DNA of 6,096 nucleotides, from assembly GCA_041685645.1 (NCBI GenBank), contig JAWLFI010000152.1, forward strand, positions 1-6,096, written 5' to 3'. The position numbers and the translations under genes were made by a program. Positions 1 to 6,096 of the stretch are shown one piece after another (position 1 is the first letter of the stretch; each line of letters opens with the position of its first letter). The stretch is from JAWLFI01 sp041685645. Its GTDB lineage: Bacteria > Bacteroidota > Bacteroidia > Chitinophagales > Saprospiraceae. The notes beneath the pieces are model-generated. The model was not told the DNA's origin and did not search any database. It was given only the letters and a program-made list of their open reading frames with translations.

Positions 1-1248
1 GAAGCTCGACATCTGGATACCAGCGATCCCATCGGGCATATGAGAGATCAGTTTCACCTGCCCCAAGATAAATCCGGCGCACCCTGCATCTATTTATGTG
101 GAAATTCGCTGGGGTTACAACCCAAAACAACGGAGTCCTATGTCCAACAAGAATTGAAAGATTGGAGAGATCTGGGCGTTGAGGGACATTTCGAAGCAAA
201 ACACCCCTGGATGCCCTATCACGAGTTTTTGACTCAGCATATGGCGGAAGTGGTGGGAGCAAAAAATGAAGAGGTCGTCGTCATGAACAGTCTGACGGTC
301 AACTTGCATTTAATGATGGTTTCTTTTTATCGCCCTTCGAAAGAGAGACACAAGATAATGATTGAGGAAAACGCATTTCCCTCTGACCAATATGCAGTCA
401 AAAGCCAAATTCAGTATCACGGTCACGATCCGAAAACCAGCCTTCTGGAAATCCCGCCAAGTCGAGGGAAAGCTTATACTGAACCCGGAGATATTTTAGA
501 GTATATCGACCGCCACGGCTCAGAAACTGCCCTCATTTTAATCGGCGGGGTCAATTACTATTCCGGCCAGGCCTTTCCCTTGAAGGAGATTGCCGCCGCC
601 GGTCATAAAAAAGGCTGTATCGTTGGATTTGACCTCGCGCACGGCGCCGGGAATATAGATTGTCAATTGCACGACTCAGGGGCAGACTTTGCCTGCTGGT
701 GTACCTACAAATATCTCAATTCGGGGCCGGGAGGAATGTCGGGAGTATTTGTTCACGAGCGACACGCCCATAATTTTGAGTTGCCAAGATTTACGGGCTG
801 GTGGGGGCACGACAAAACAAGTCGATTTTTAATGCCAAAAGAATTCCAACCCGAGCCGGGCGCCGAGGGCTGGCAATTAAGTAATCCACCGATTTTAGCT
901 ATGGCGGCATTAAGGGCTAGTTTAGAGCAATTTCACGAAGTAGGTATTGCTGCGCTCCGCAAAAAATCGAAAACCCTAACTTCCTTCTTTGAAACATGTA
1001 TTCGAGCGATTCCGAGTGACCGCATAGAAATTATTACACCGGGCCTGGAGGATCGGGGCTGCCAATTGAGCTTGAGAGTACAGGGAGGAGACAAGTCAAT
1101 TTTTCAGAAACTCAATGAAGAAGGCGTAATCAGTGACTGGAGAGAGCCCGATGTCATTCGCATTGCTCCCGTACCTATGTATAATCGATTTGAGGAGGGA
1201 GTTTTCTTTGCTCAAAAACTACAAAAAGCCCTGGGAATCGACAACTAA
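1..1248 (+). CDS. kynU: Kynureninase, 5'-partial (start lies upstream of the window)
   Basis: PLP-dependent hydrolase (EC 3.7.1.3, fold type I) of the cytosol that splits 3-hydroxykynurenine (or kynurenine) into 3-hydroxyanthranilate (or anthranilate) and alanine. The frame is open from base 1, and the 13 codons before the first ATG (base 40) read EARHLDTSDPIGH, which matches the usual kynureninase N-terminus just ahead of the RDQFHLP segment. The ATG at 40 is therefore internal, and probably only about 8-15 residues are missing. Counting from the first codon of the window, visible motifs are CGNSLGLQPK (about 33-42), the PLP-phosphate segment NSLTVNLH (96-103), FPSDQYA (126-132), GFDLAHGAGN with the PLP-ring aspartate (209-218), CTYKYLNSGPGG with the probable Schiff-base lysine K237, GWWGHD (266-271) and GWQLSNPP (290-297). 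The visible 415 residues fit the family length of about 420. No disruption is seen. It is first in a run with kmo, the preceding pathway step, whose frame begins at its stop codon. Confidence 0.97.
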   Translation, partial: EARHLDTSDPIGHMRDQFHLPQDKSGAPCIYLCGNSLGLQPKTTESYVQQELKDWRDLGVEGHFEAKHPWMPYHEFLTQHMAEVVGAKNEEVVVMNSLTVNLHLMMVSFYRPSKERHKIMIEENAFPSDQYAVKSQIQYHGHDPKTSLLEIPPSRGKAYTEPGDILEYIDRHGSETALILIGGVNYYSGQAFPLKEIAAAGHKKGCIVGFDLAHGAGNIDCQLHDSGADFACWCTYKYLNSGPGGMSGVFVHERHAHNFELPRFTGWWGHDKTSRFLMPKEFQPEPGAEGWQLSNPPILAMAALRASLEQFHEVGIAALRKKSKTLTSFFETCIRAIPSDRIEIITPGLEDRGCQLSLRVQGGDKSIFQKLNEEGVISDWREPDVIRIAPVPMYNRFEEGVFFAQKLQKALGIDN

Positions 1249-1275
1249 TGCCGTTGCCCCTCTATTATGAAACAA

Positions 1276-1280
1276 AAGGA
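1276..1280 (+). promoter_or_regulatory. Possible ribosome binding site for kmo (internal start)
   Basis: AAGGA lies 3 bases before the ATG at 1284. The spacing is shorter than ideal, but it is the only purine-rich Shine-Dalgarno-like run near either candidate kmo start. It supports initiation at 1284 rather than at 1248, where no comparable motif precedes the ATG. The evidence is modest because Bacteroidota often initiate without a clear Shine-Dalgarno sequence. Confidence 0.4.
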
Positions 1281-1283
1281 ATT

Positions 1284-2675
1284 ATGAATAAACAAAAAGT
1301 AGCTATTGTAGGTGCTGGATTGTGCGGAACTTTGTTGGCTCTGCGCCTGGGTCAGCGGGGATATACTGTTGATTTATATGAACGTCGCCCGGATTTGAGA
1401 AAAACGGATATGGCTGCAGGGCGATCCATCAATTTAGCACTCTCCGATCGCGGCTTAAAAGCTCTGGAAATGGTCGGAGCGAAAGAACGGATGGAGGATC
1501 AGATCATTCCCATGAAGGGGAGAATGCTACACGATACTGCCGGTCAGACAAAACTAAGTCCCTACAGTGGGCGCAAAGGAGAACACATCAATTCCGTTTC
1601 CAGAAGTGGCTTGAATGCTGAGTTGCTCAATATGGCGGACGAATGGCCCGAAGTGACCCTCTATTTCGATCAGGCCTGCTCTCGATACGATATCGATTCG
1701 GGCACGCTGGAATTCAAAACGCCAGAGGGAAAATCAACAACAAAAACCTACGATCTGGTCTTCGGTGCAGATGGGGCGGGCTCAGTGATTCGAGGTAGCT
1801 TTTTGGCGCGATCCAATCAAATTCGCTTTGATTTCGAACAAAAATTCCTTTCTCATGGATACAAAGAATTAGAATTCCCGCCCACACCCGATGGGGCTTT
1901 CGCGGTGGCTTCTCATGCTTTACACATTTGGCCCCGGGATGAGTTTATGATGATCGCTCTGCCCAATTTGGACAAAAGCTTTACAGTTACCCTGTTTCAA
2001 GACTACGAAGGTCCACAGGGCTTTGATGCTTTGCAATCAGATCAAGAGATCCAGTCCTTTTTTGAGGAGCATTTTCCCGATGCTATCCCTCACATGCCAA
2101 ATCTCCTTCGGGATTTCAGAGAAAATCCGACGTCCTCACTGGGCATGATAAAATGTGCCCCCTGGCATATTGAAGATAAGGTGCTTATGGTGGGAGATGC
2201 TGTCCATGCTATCGTGCCCTTTTACGGACAGGGCATGAATTGCGCTTTTGAAGACATTACTGTGTTAGATCAGTTCATGGATGATTACAATGAAAATTGG
2301 AGTGAAATATTTCCCGCCTACAGCCAACATCGCAAAAAAGACACGGATGCCATTGGGGATTTAGCTCTCGATAATTTTCACGAAATGCAAGATCACGTGA
2401 ACGATGAAAACTTTTCGAAAAAAAGAGCCCTTGAGATGTATTTCGAAAAAACCTACCCCGACTATTTTAGCAAATACTCCCTGGTCACTTTCAGGGCAGA
2501 TGTGCCCTACCACAGAGCTATGGTTCAAGGTAGATTCCAGGATAATTTTCTACTCGATGCCGTGGGCTCTTATTCCTCCATTGAGGAAATGAATAAAGAT
2601 GCGATTTATCACAATCTAATGGAAGCAGTTGAAGAAAAATGGGGACCTTTGACATCTGAGAAATCGATAGTATAA
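1284..2675 (+). CDS. kmo: Kynurenine 3-monooxygenase (FAD-dependent)
   Basis: Class A flavoprotein hydroxylase (EC 1.14.13.9) that uses NADPH and O2 to convert L-kynurenine to 3-hydroxykynurenine, the substrate of the adjacent kynureninase. With the start at 1284 (463 residues), the FAD-binding GAGLCG is at 10-15 close to the N-terminus as in the family, the ribose-binding acid is E33, the KMO signature GRSINLALSDRG is at 46-57, GADGAG (DG motif) is at 161-166, and the second FAD motif GDAVHAIVPFYGQGMN is at 304-319, followed by CAFED. Length fits bacterial and eukaryotic KMO (about 450-490). I see no hydrophobic C-terminal anchor like that of mitochondrial KMO, so a soluble or loosely associated enzyme is likely. 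The frame also has an earlier ATG at 1248 that overlaps the kynU stop as TAATG and would add 12 residues (MPLPLYYETKGI). I prefer 1284 because family proteins begin just before the FAD motif and an AAGGA precedes it, but a coupled start at 1248 is possible. Probably cotranscribed with kynU. Confidence 0.96.
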   Translation: MNKQKVAIVGAGLCGTLLALRLGQRGYTVDLYERRPDLRKTDMAAGRSINLALSDRGLKALEMVGAKERMEDQIIPMKGRMLHDTAGQTKLSPYSGRKGEHINSVSRSGLNAELLNMADEWPEVTLYFDQACSRYDIDSGTLEFKTPEGKSTTKTYDLVFGADGAGSVIRGSFLARSNQIRFDFEQKFLSHGYKELEFPPTPDGAFAVASHALHIWPRDEFMMIALPNLDKSFTVTLFQDYEGPQGFDALQSDQEIQSFFEEHFPDAIPHMPNLLRDFRENPTSSLGMIKCAPWHIEDKVLMVGDAVHAIVPFYGQGMNCAFEDITVLDQFMDDYNENWSEIFPAYSQHRKKDTDAIGDLALDNFHEMQDHVNDENFSKKRALEMYFEKTYPDYFSKYSLVTFRADVPYHRAMVQGRFQDNFLLDAVGSYSSIEEMNKDAIYHNLMEAVEEKWGPLTSEKSIV

Positions 2676-2681
2676 AAAAGT

Positions 2682-3515
2682 ATGCATAAGAATAATCCTG
2701 AAGACGATCGCCAACAACCCAAAACGGGACAAATGCAGATATTGCGCCCGGAAAGTTGGAACGAACTACAGGAAATGCTCTATTTCGACTCTTACAACCC
2801 CTTCCTTAAGCGCTATCGGTCGTCTTATGTTTACAGAGGTTTGGATTTAGATACTTATGACCTATCCAGCACACTGAACCGACTGGGAGAATCACATTTG
2901 GAAAAACATTTATTGAGAAACTTTATCAAATACTCCGTGAAATCTCATAAGTATTCTTCCCTTTGGTATTTATTGGCTGTGGCGCAGCATCACGGCCTTC
3001 CCACTCGTTTACTGGACTGGACATACTCCCCCCTGGTTGGTTTGCATTTTGCCACGGCCAATTTCAATGACTTCGATAAAGACGGCGCCATTTGGGCAAT
3101 TAATTATGTCGATACCAAAGACCAACTGCCCCCCGTCTTAAAAGAAACTATTCAAAAAGAAGGATCTCATATATTTACCGCAGAGATGCTTGAACGTACG
3201 GTCCGTAATTTACCCGAATTGATGAGGTTGAAATCCGATCCTTACGCTCTGTTTTTTGAGCCCCCATCAATAGATGATCGCATCGTGAACCAATATGCCG
3301 TATTTAGCATGATGTCAGATCCCTCAGCCATTATTTCAGATTGGGTAGTCGATCATAAAGTGCGCTCATTTAAAATTATTATTTCGGCTCATCTCAAATG
3401 GGAAGTGAGAGATAAATTGGATCAGTCAAACATTAATGAACGAGTGCTTTTTCCGGGACTAGACGGTTTGGCGACCTGGCTTAAACGACACTATTGGGAT
3501 ATTCGGAAAAAATAA
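2682..3515 (+). CDS. FRG-domain protein of unknown function
   Basis: A 277-residue protein whose core matches the FRG domain, named for an N-terminal F/Y-R-G motif. Visible features in order are a polar, probably disordered start (1-18), WNELQEML (26-33), the signature YRG at 51-53 followed by LSSTLNRLG (61-69), the hallmark AQHHGLPTRLLDW at 101-113 leading into SPLVGLHFATA (116-126), then DRIVNQYAVFS (199-209) and FPGLDGLATWLKRHY (257-271). All expected blocks are present, so the domain looks intact and fills nearly the whole protein. No signal peptide or membrane helix is seen, so it should be cytosolic. The biochemical activity of this family is, to my knowledge, not firmly established; such genes occur scattered and are often seen near mobile or defence genes. 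Here it begins 6 bases after the kmo stop on the same strand, implying cotranscription with the kynurenine genes. The start has only a weak A-rich leader; M18 (base 2733) is an alternative start that would keep the whole domain. Confidence 0.88.
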   Translation: MHKNNPEDDRQQPKTGQMQILRPESWNELQEMLYFDSYNPFLKRYRSSYVYRGLDLDTYDLSSTLNRLGESHLEKHLLRNFIKYSVKSHKYSSLWYLLAVAQHHGLPTRLLDWTYSPLVGLHFATANFNDFDKDGAIWAINYVDTKDQLPPVLKETIQKEGSHIFTAEMLERTVRNLPELMRLKSDPYALFFEPPSIDDRIVNQYAVFSMMSDPSAIISDWVVDHKVRSFKIIISAHLKWEVRDKLDQSNINERVLFPGLDGLATWLKRHYWDIRKK

Positions 3516-3764
3516 AGTCTGAGTCTCCTCCGAAAATCTTTTCGTCAAGAGTATGAGCGAAAAATTTAAGATCAAGGCAGAGGATGACTGAGCACTTCTG
3601 AAAGGTCAATATCCACTGGCGAAATCGAAGCGAAGGAAACGCGAAGCGGACGGGTGGTCCACCGATCTAGCCATAGCTGCCTTGAGGAAGATTTTATTCG
3701 ACAAAGCATTGTGTCTGCAGACATTCGGAATAGGAAGGGTTTTCGAAGTAGGCCGGGCTCAAGT
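3516..3764. other. Spacer between converging transcription units
   Basis: The 249 bases between the stop of the FRG gene (+) and the stop of the lipoprotein gene (-) must hold the ends of both transcripts. I see no gene with recognisable content. Small structures present are an AT-rich inverted repeat CGAAAATCTTTTCG at 3531-3544 with no T-run after it, a short GGTGG/CCACC inverted repeat at 3653-3663, and a 12-base palindrome TGTCTGCAGACA at 3712-3723. None makes a convincing intrinsic terminator. A GCGAA motif recurs three times from 3619 (listed separately). Confidence 0.7.
3619..3651. repeat. Three imperfect 11-base units starting with GCGAA
   Basis: The units GCGAAATCGAA, GCGAAGGAAAC and GCGAAGCGGAC follow each other without gaps at 3619, 3630 and 3641. 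The first five bases are identical and the rest is diverged but purine-rich. The 11-base period is close to one DNA helix turn. This could be chance in a G/A-rich spacer, a small protein-binding array, or part of a dispersed intergenic repeat. Nothing in the window decides between these. Confidence 0.4.
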
Positions 3765-4865
3765 CTATTCCACCGGATCCGGAAATGCCAATTTGCAACT
3801 ATCGGTGGAAATAGTCATCTGCTCACCAAACTCCGTCATTAAATTAGCCCGGAACTCCAGTGTCAATAAGCGCGTAGGTTCTCCGTGCTCATTATCCTCA
3901 TACTCCTCTTGTTCCAGAATTTCAAAAAAGTGATCGTCGTTGACAGCATATTTACTGCTAAATAAACCGTTTTCGGGATGGTAGTAATTGATGATGACCT
4001 TACTGTGCTGCGCGGGATCATTGATCGCGCGATGAACCATCGTTTGCTCAAACTTCACCCAACCCACGGTGGGATACCCATCATCATTCAACTCTCCTCT
4101 GAAGTCAATATCCGATACAATCTTGCCATCCTTATACATTCGTAGTGTTAAATCTTCATATAACCAATCGCTCAAACTCATTCCGTAATAATAGCCCTCC
4201 GAAAGGGCTCCATTCCATTCCCAACTGTCGCAATCTTTTCCCTCGACCTCTGAGATTAAATAAATTGAATCCTCATAATACTCCTGCACTTCCAGGCGAG
4301 GCTCCATCCAGCGATTCTGATCTACATTAAATTGTTTACAAGTATGAATGGTGTCTCCCTCGGAGGTTCGTCCCTTCAGGCAAATGAGTTGAGATCCCGC
4401 TGCTTCGAATGTGATTTCCGGTTGTCCCATTCCATAGGTCTGAGTCGAAGTCAGCCATTCATAATCGAAAATATAATCGTCTAAATGCTCAGAATGAAAT
4501 TGATAGGTATAGGACTTGATGGCATCAGATTGTAGCATAAATCCTCTCAGCCCCTTTGCAAATCGATCCCCGGGGTCGTATCCGGACCCGGGATTCGAAT
4601 TGTCGAGGAGAATAATTTCAAGTGCAGCTCCCTCTTCATTGATATCCTGTAATTTGCTGGAAAGACTGTAAAACCCCATCTCATTTTCCTCTGAAAACGT
4701 AAAATCATAGAGTCCATTCACCCCGGCACTCCAATCCTGATAATCACCGGCAATCTCTCCCTTAAAATAAATTTCGGGCTGCTCATCCACATCTCCAACA
4801 TAAGTCTCTGTTTCACAGGCACCCAGGAAGAGAAAAAAAACTAAAATAAGTATCCAACGATCCAT
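3765..4865 (-). CDS. Predicted lipoprotein of unknown function, Bacteroidota-type
   Basis: A 366-residue protein with a lipoprotein signal: a short basic start (MDR), a hydrophobic stretch W4-L14, and the lipobox LGAC at 14-17 with C17 as the lipidated cysteine. Mature residues after it (ETETYVGD) lack a strong inner-membrane retention signal, and an outer-membrane or surface location is plausible. The family was not recognised. Residues 32-54 (YFKGEIAGDYQDWSAGVNG and following) and 82-105 resemble the opening beta-sandwich segment common in uncharacterised Bacteroidota lipoproteins. Residues about 131-181 have a PKD-like pattern (YEW, then G.PEITF, AAGSQLICLKG, and a closing CKQFNV), with C162 and C176 as a possible pair. 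The C-terminal part (328-361) looks like more beta-strand. It is acidic and rich in aromatic residues. It starts 4 bases after the stop of the barrel-like gene, so the two are very likely cotranscribed, possibly with translational coupling. No clear Shine-Dalgarno sequence is seen. The gene is convergent with the FRG gene. Confidence 0.85.
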   Translation of the reverse strand: MDRWILILVFFLFLGACETETYVGDVDEQPEIYFKGEIAGDYQDWSAGVNGLYDFTFSEENEMGFYSLSSKLQDINEEGAALEIILLDNSNPGSGYDPGDRFAKGLRGFMLQSDAIKSYTYQFHSEHLDDYIFDYEWLTSTQTYGMGQPEITFEAAGSQLICLKGRTSEGDTIHTCKQFNVDQNRWMEPRLEVQEYYEDSIYLISEVEGKDCDSWEWNGALSEGYYYGMSLSDWLYEDLTLRMYKDGKIVSDIDFRGELNDDGYPTVGWVKFEQTMVHRAINDPAQHSKVIINYYHPENGLFSSKYAVNDDHFFEILEQEEYEDNEHGEPTRLLTLEFRANLMTEFGEQMTISTDSCKLAFPDPVE

Positions 4866-4869
4866 TCAT

Positions 4870-6096
4870 TTAATTTAATAGATAGGTAACATAAATTCCA
4901 TACTGTACTCTATTTTCAGAAAGTCCGCTTTCTCTCACCGCCGAACTCATCATCACCCTGGACCTCAATCCCGCCTGCCAGGAAGGACTCAAGCGATATT
5001 GATAAAATCCCTCCAAGAAAAGATTGAATGGACCTGAATTAGCTAACCACACTTTCTCTCCGGACGCAACTCTTTCGTTCGACTCTTCACCTCTTTCCAA
5101 ACGATCCTTGTCAGAGCGAATTGACTCCACCTTAGATGCTCTGCGCCAGCCATCCAATCGCAAGCCGCCCCCCAATCCAAAGTGATGTCGATGATTCTCA
5201 ACCATCAAATAAACGGGGATTTCCCACTGCAACTCCCTTTCAACATCTAACTTAATTTTGCTTTCCTCCAAGCCAAAATCATACAATCTTTTCTCAATGA
5301 GAATCGGTGATTCATTGAGACTGGCATAGCTTACACCGGGACGAAAAATCAAATGAAAATACCGACTCAATGGAATGTCAAGCTCTAAAAACACCCCTAC
5401 ATCCCGAAATGATTGTCCGCCATAACTCGCACCCATACCCCAGCGCATCGGCCCTAAATACCTCGGACTGTCATCGATTTCCGTCGTGGGTAGATCACTC
5501 CATTCATCAGAAAATAATTTTTCAAGCTCTATTAAGTCTAAGGCTGGTAATGCATTGTGTTTCACTTCATTTTCTAATGAGGTAGCAAGTCCTCCCCTTT
5601 CAGCAAGATTGACCCAAACTCCTGAAGCCGGATCACTATTATCAGGATTGGAGGTTTGAGTAATCCCAAATGATGAGAATAACTCATCTCCCATTCTACT
5701 TTCATTTTCTATTCTGTCTGAGTTGAATTCCATGCCGCGAAGCGCATATTTGGTCAATTCCTTGCTACTCAGTCCGAAAGAATAGCTCTTTGATTTATCC
5801 AGCCGAACTTCTGATAAAGCAGGAGCTTCATCAATCTGGACAGCTAGAGAAGCATTCACATGCTCAGTGAAGCTAGTTACAGCTGCCTCAGGAGTATTGT
5901 CGGCTGTGCTCATTCCCATCGGCATCCATAAAAACAATGCGAAAGACAGTCCTACAAATGCGGCGACCCACCACAAAAGCCACCCTCGCCCCGAATCACT
6001 TCGATCATCCAAAATACTACTCATTTCATCCCAATGCCCGGGCTGGTAGGGCGTGGTGATGGACTGAAGCTCATCTTTAAAAAATTTATCAATTTT
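4870..6096 (-). CDS. Membrane-anchored protein with C-terminal outer-membrane beta-barrel-like domain, 5'-partial
   Basis: The frame is open to the right edge. The 24 codons before the first ATG (6022-6024) contain no stop and no ATG, and they encode KIDKFFKDELQSITTPYQPG followed by HWDE. This fits the DKxFxxxL...W..M...L cytoplasmic head typical of Bacteroidota proteins encoded beside ECF sigma factors, so the ATG at 6024 is internal and the true start lies outside. Counting from the window edge (408 residues visible), the head is about 1-38, one transmembrane helix is at about 39-58 (WLLWWVAAFVGLSFALFLWM), a polar acidic linker is at about 59-214, and from about 217 alternating strands with glycine/aromatic patterns resemble an OMP beta-barrel (WGMGASYGGQ, RYFHLIFRPGVSYASLNES, WEIPVYLMVE, FNLFLEGFYQYRL, QYGIYVTYLLN). 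The barrel match is by pattern only. Its function is unknown; envelope stress sensing or a periplasmic tether are possibilities. It is followed after 4 bases by the lipoprotein gene. Its promoter is outside the window. Confidence 0.82.
   Translation of the reverse strand, partial: KIDKFFKDELQSITTPYQPGHWDEMSSILDDRSDSGRGWLLWWVAAFVGLSFALFLWMPMGMSTADNTPEAAVTSFTEHVNASLAVQIDEAPALSEVRLDKSKSYSFGLSSKELTKYALRGMEFNSDRIENESRMGDELFSSFGITQTSNPDNSDPASGVWVNLAERGGLATSLENEVKHNALPALDLIELEKLFSDEWSDLPTTEIDDSPRYLGPMRWGMGASYGGQSFRDVGVFLELDIPLSRYFHLIFRPGVSYASLNESPILIEKRLYDFGLEESKIKLDVERELQWEIPVYLMVENHRHHFGLGGGLRLDGWRRASKVESIRSDKDRLERGEESNERVASGEKVWLANSGPFNLFLEGFYQYRLSPSWQAGLRSRVMMSSAVRESGLSENRVQYGIYVTYLLN

Noticed and set aside
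2404..2592. Open frame inside kmo in a second frame
   Set aside because: It lies fully inside a well-supported kmo coding sequence and its translation has no domain-like features.
3531..3544. CGAAAATCTTTTCG as a rho-independent terminator for the kynU-kmo-FRG run
   Set aside because: The stem is AT-rich with almost no loop, and the T-run expected after it is absent.
3712..3723. Perfect 12-base palindrome TGTCTGCAGACA as an operator or site of interest
   Set aside because: About one such palindrome is expected by chance in a window of this size, and it lies between gene ends where an operator is unlikely.
2682..3764. A mobile element or defence island around the FRG gene
   Set aside because: No transposase, integrase, terminal inverted repeats, tRNA or other defence-type gene is seen nearby, and base composition looks similar to the flanking genes.
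3773..3782. Palindrome CCGGATCCGG near the 3' end of the lipoprotein gene
   Set aside because: It lies inside the coding sequence (residues near the C-terminal PDPVE), and 10-base palindromes are common by chance.
3654..3933. Small open frames on the + strand across the spacer and the lipoprotein 3' end
   Set aside because: They overlap the better-supported - strand gene antisense, have no ribosome binding site or recognisable protein content, and are short enough to be chance.

Overview
The window looks like a chromosomal segment from a member of the Bacteroidota, possibly a Saprospiria-like marine or environmental lineage. The main reasons are the sequence style of the kynurenine enzymes, the very weak Shine-Dalgarno signals, a short LGAC-type lipoprotein signal, and a Bacteroidota-style protein with a cytoplasmic head (DKFFKDEL), one membrane helix and a beta-barrel-like C-terminus. 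The phylum is a fairly confident inference; the family is a guess. No tRNA, rRNA, CRISPR array, insertion sequence or integrase was seen.

Left part (1-3515, all + strand). There are three tightly packed genes: kynureninase (kynU, 5' end cut by the window edge), kynurenine 3-monooxygenase (kmo), and an FRG-domain protein. kynU and kmo catalyse consecutive steps of the kynurenine pathway: kynurenine to 3-hydroxykynurenine, then to 3-hydroxyanthranilate plus alanine. This feeds either de novo NAD+ synthesis (quinolinate branch) or tryptophan catabolism. The FRG gene starts 6 bases after the kmo stop and so is probably cotranscribed, although its family has no obvious place in tryptophan metabolism.

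Middle (3516-3764). This 249-base spacer lies between converging transcription units. It has no convincing gene or strong terminator. It carries a small GCGAA motif repeated three times at exact 11-base spacing, and some short palindromes.

Right part (3765-6096, all - strand). Two genes are read toward the middle. The first in transcription order is a membrane-anchored beta-barrel-like protein whose frame stays open through the right edge, so its real start is outside the window. Four bases after its stop comes a predicted lipoprotein of unknown function with a possible PKD-like segment. The two are probably cotranscribed and may act together in the cell envelope.

The window is mostly ordinary housekeeping plus uncharacterised envelope genes. 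The most interesting points are the FRG-domain gene attached to an NAD/tryptophan operon, and the inner-membrane-helix plus outer-membrane-barrel layout of the rightmost protein. Neither is shown here to be a new system.
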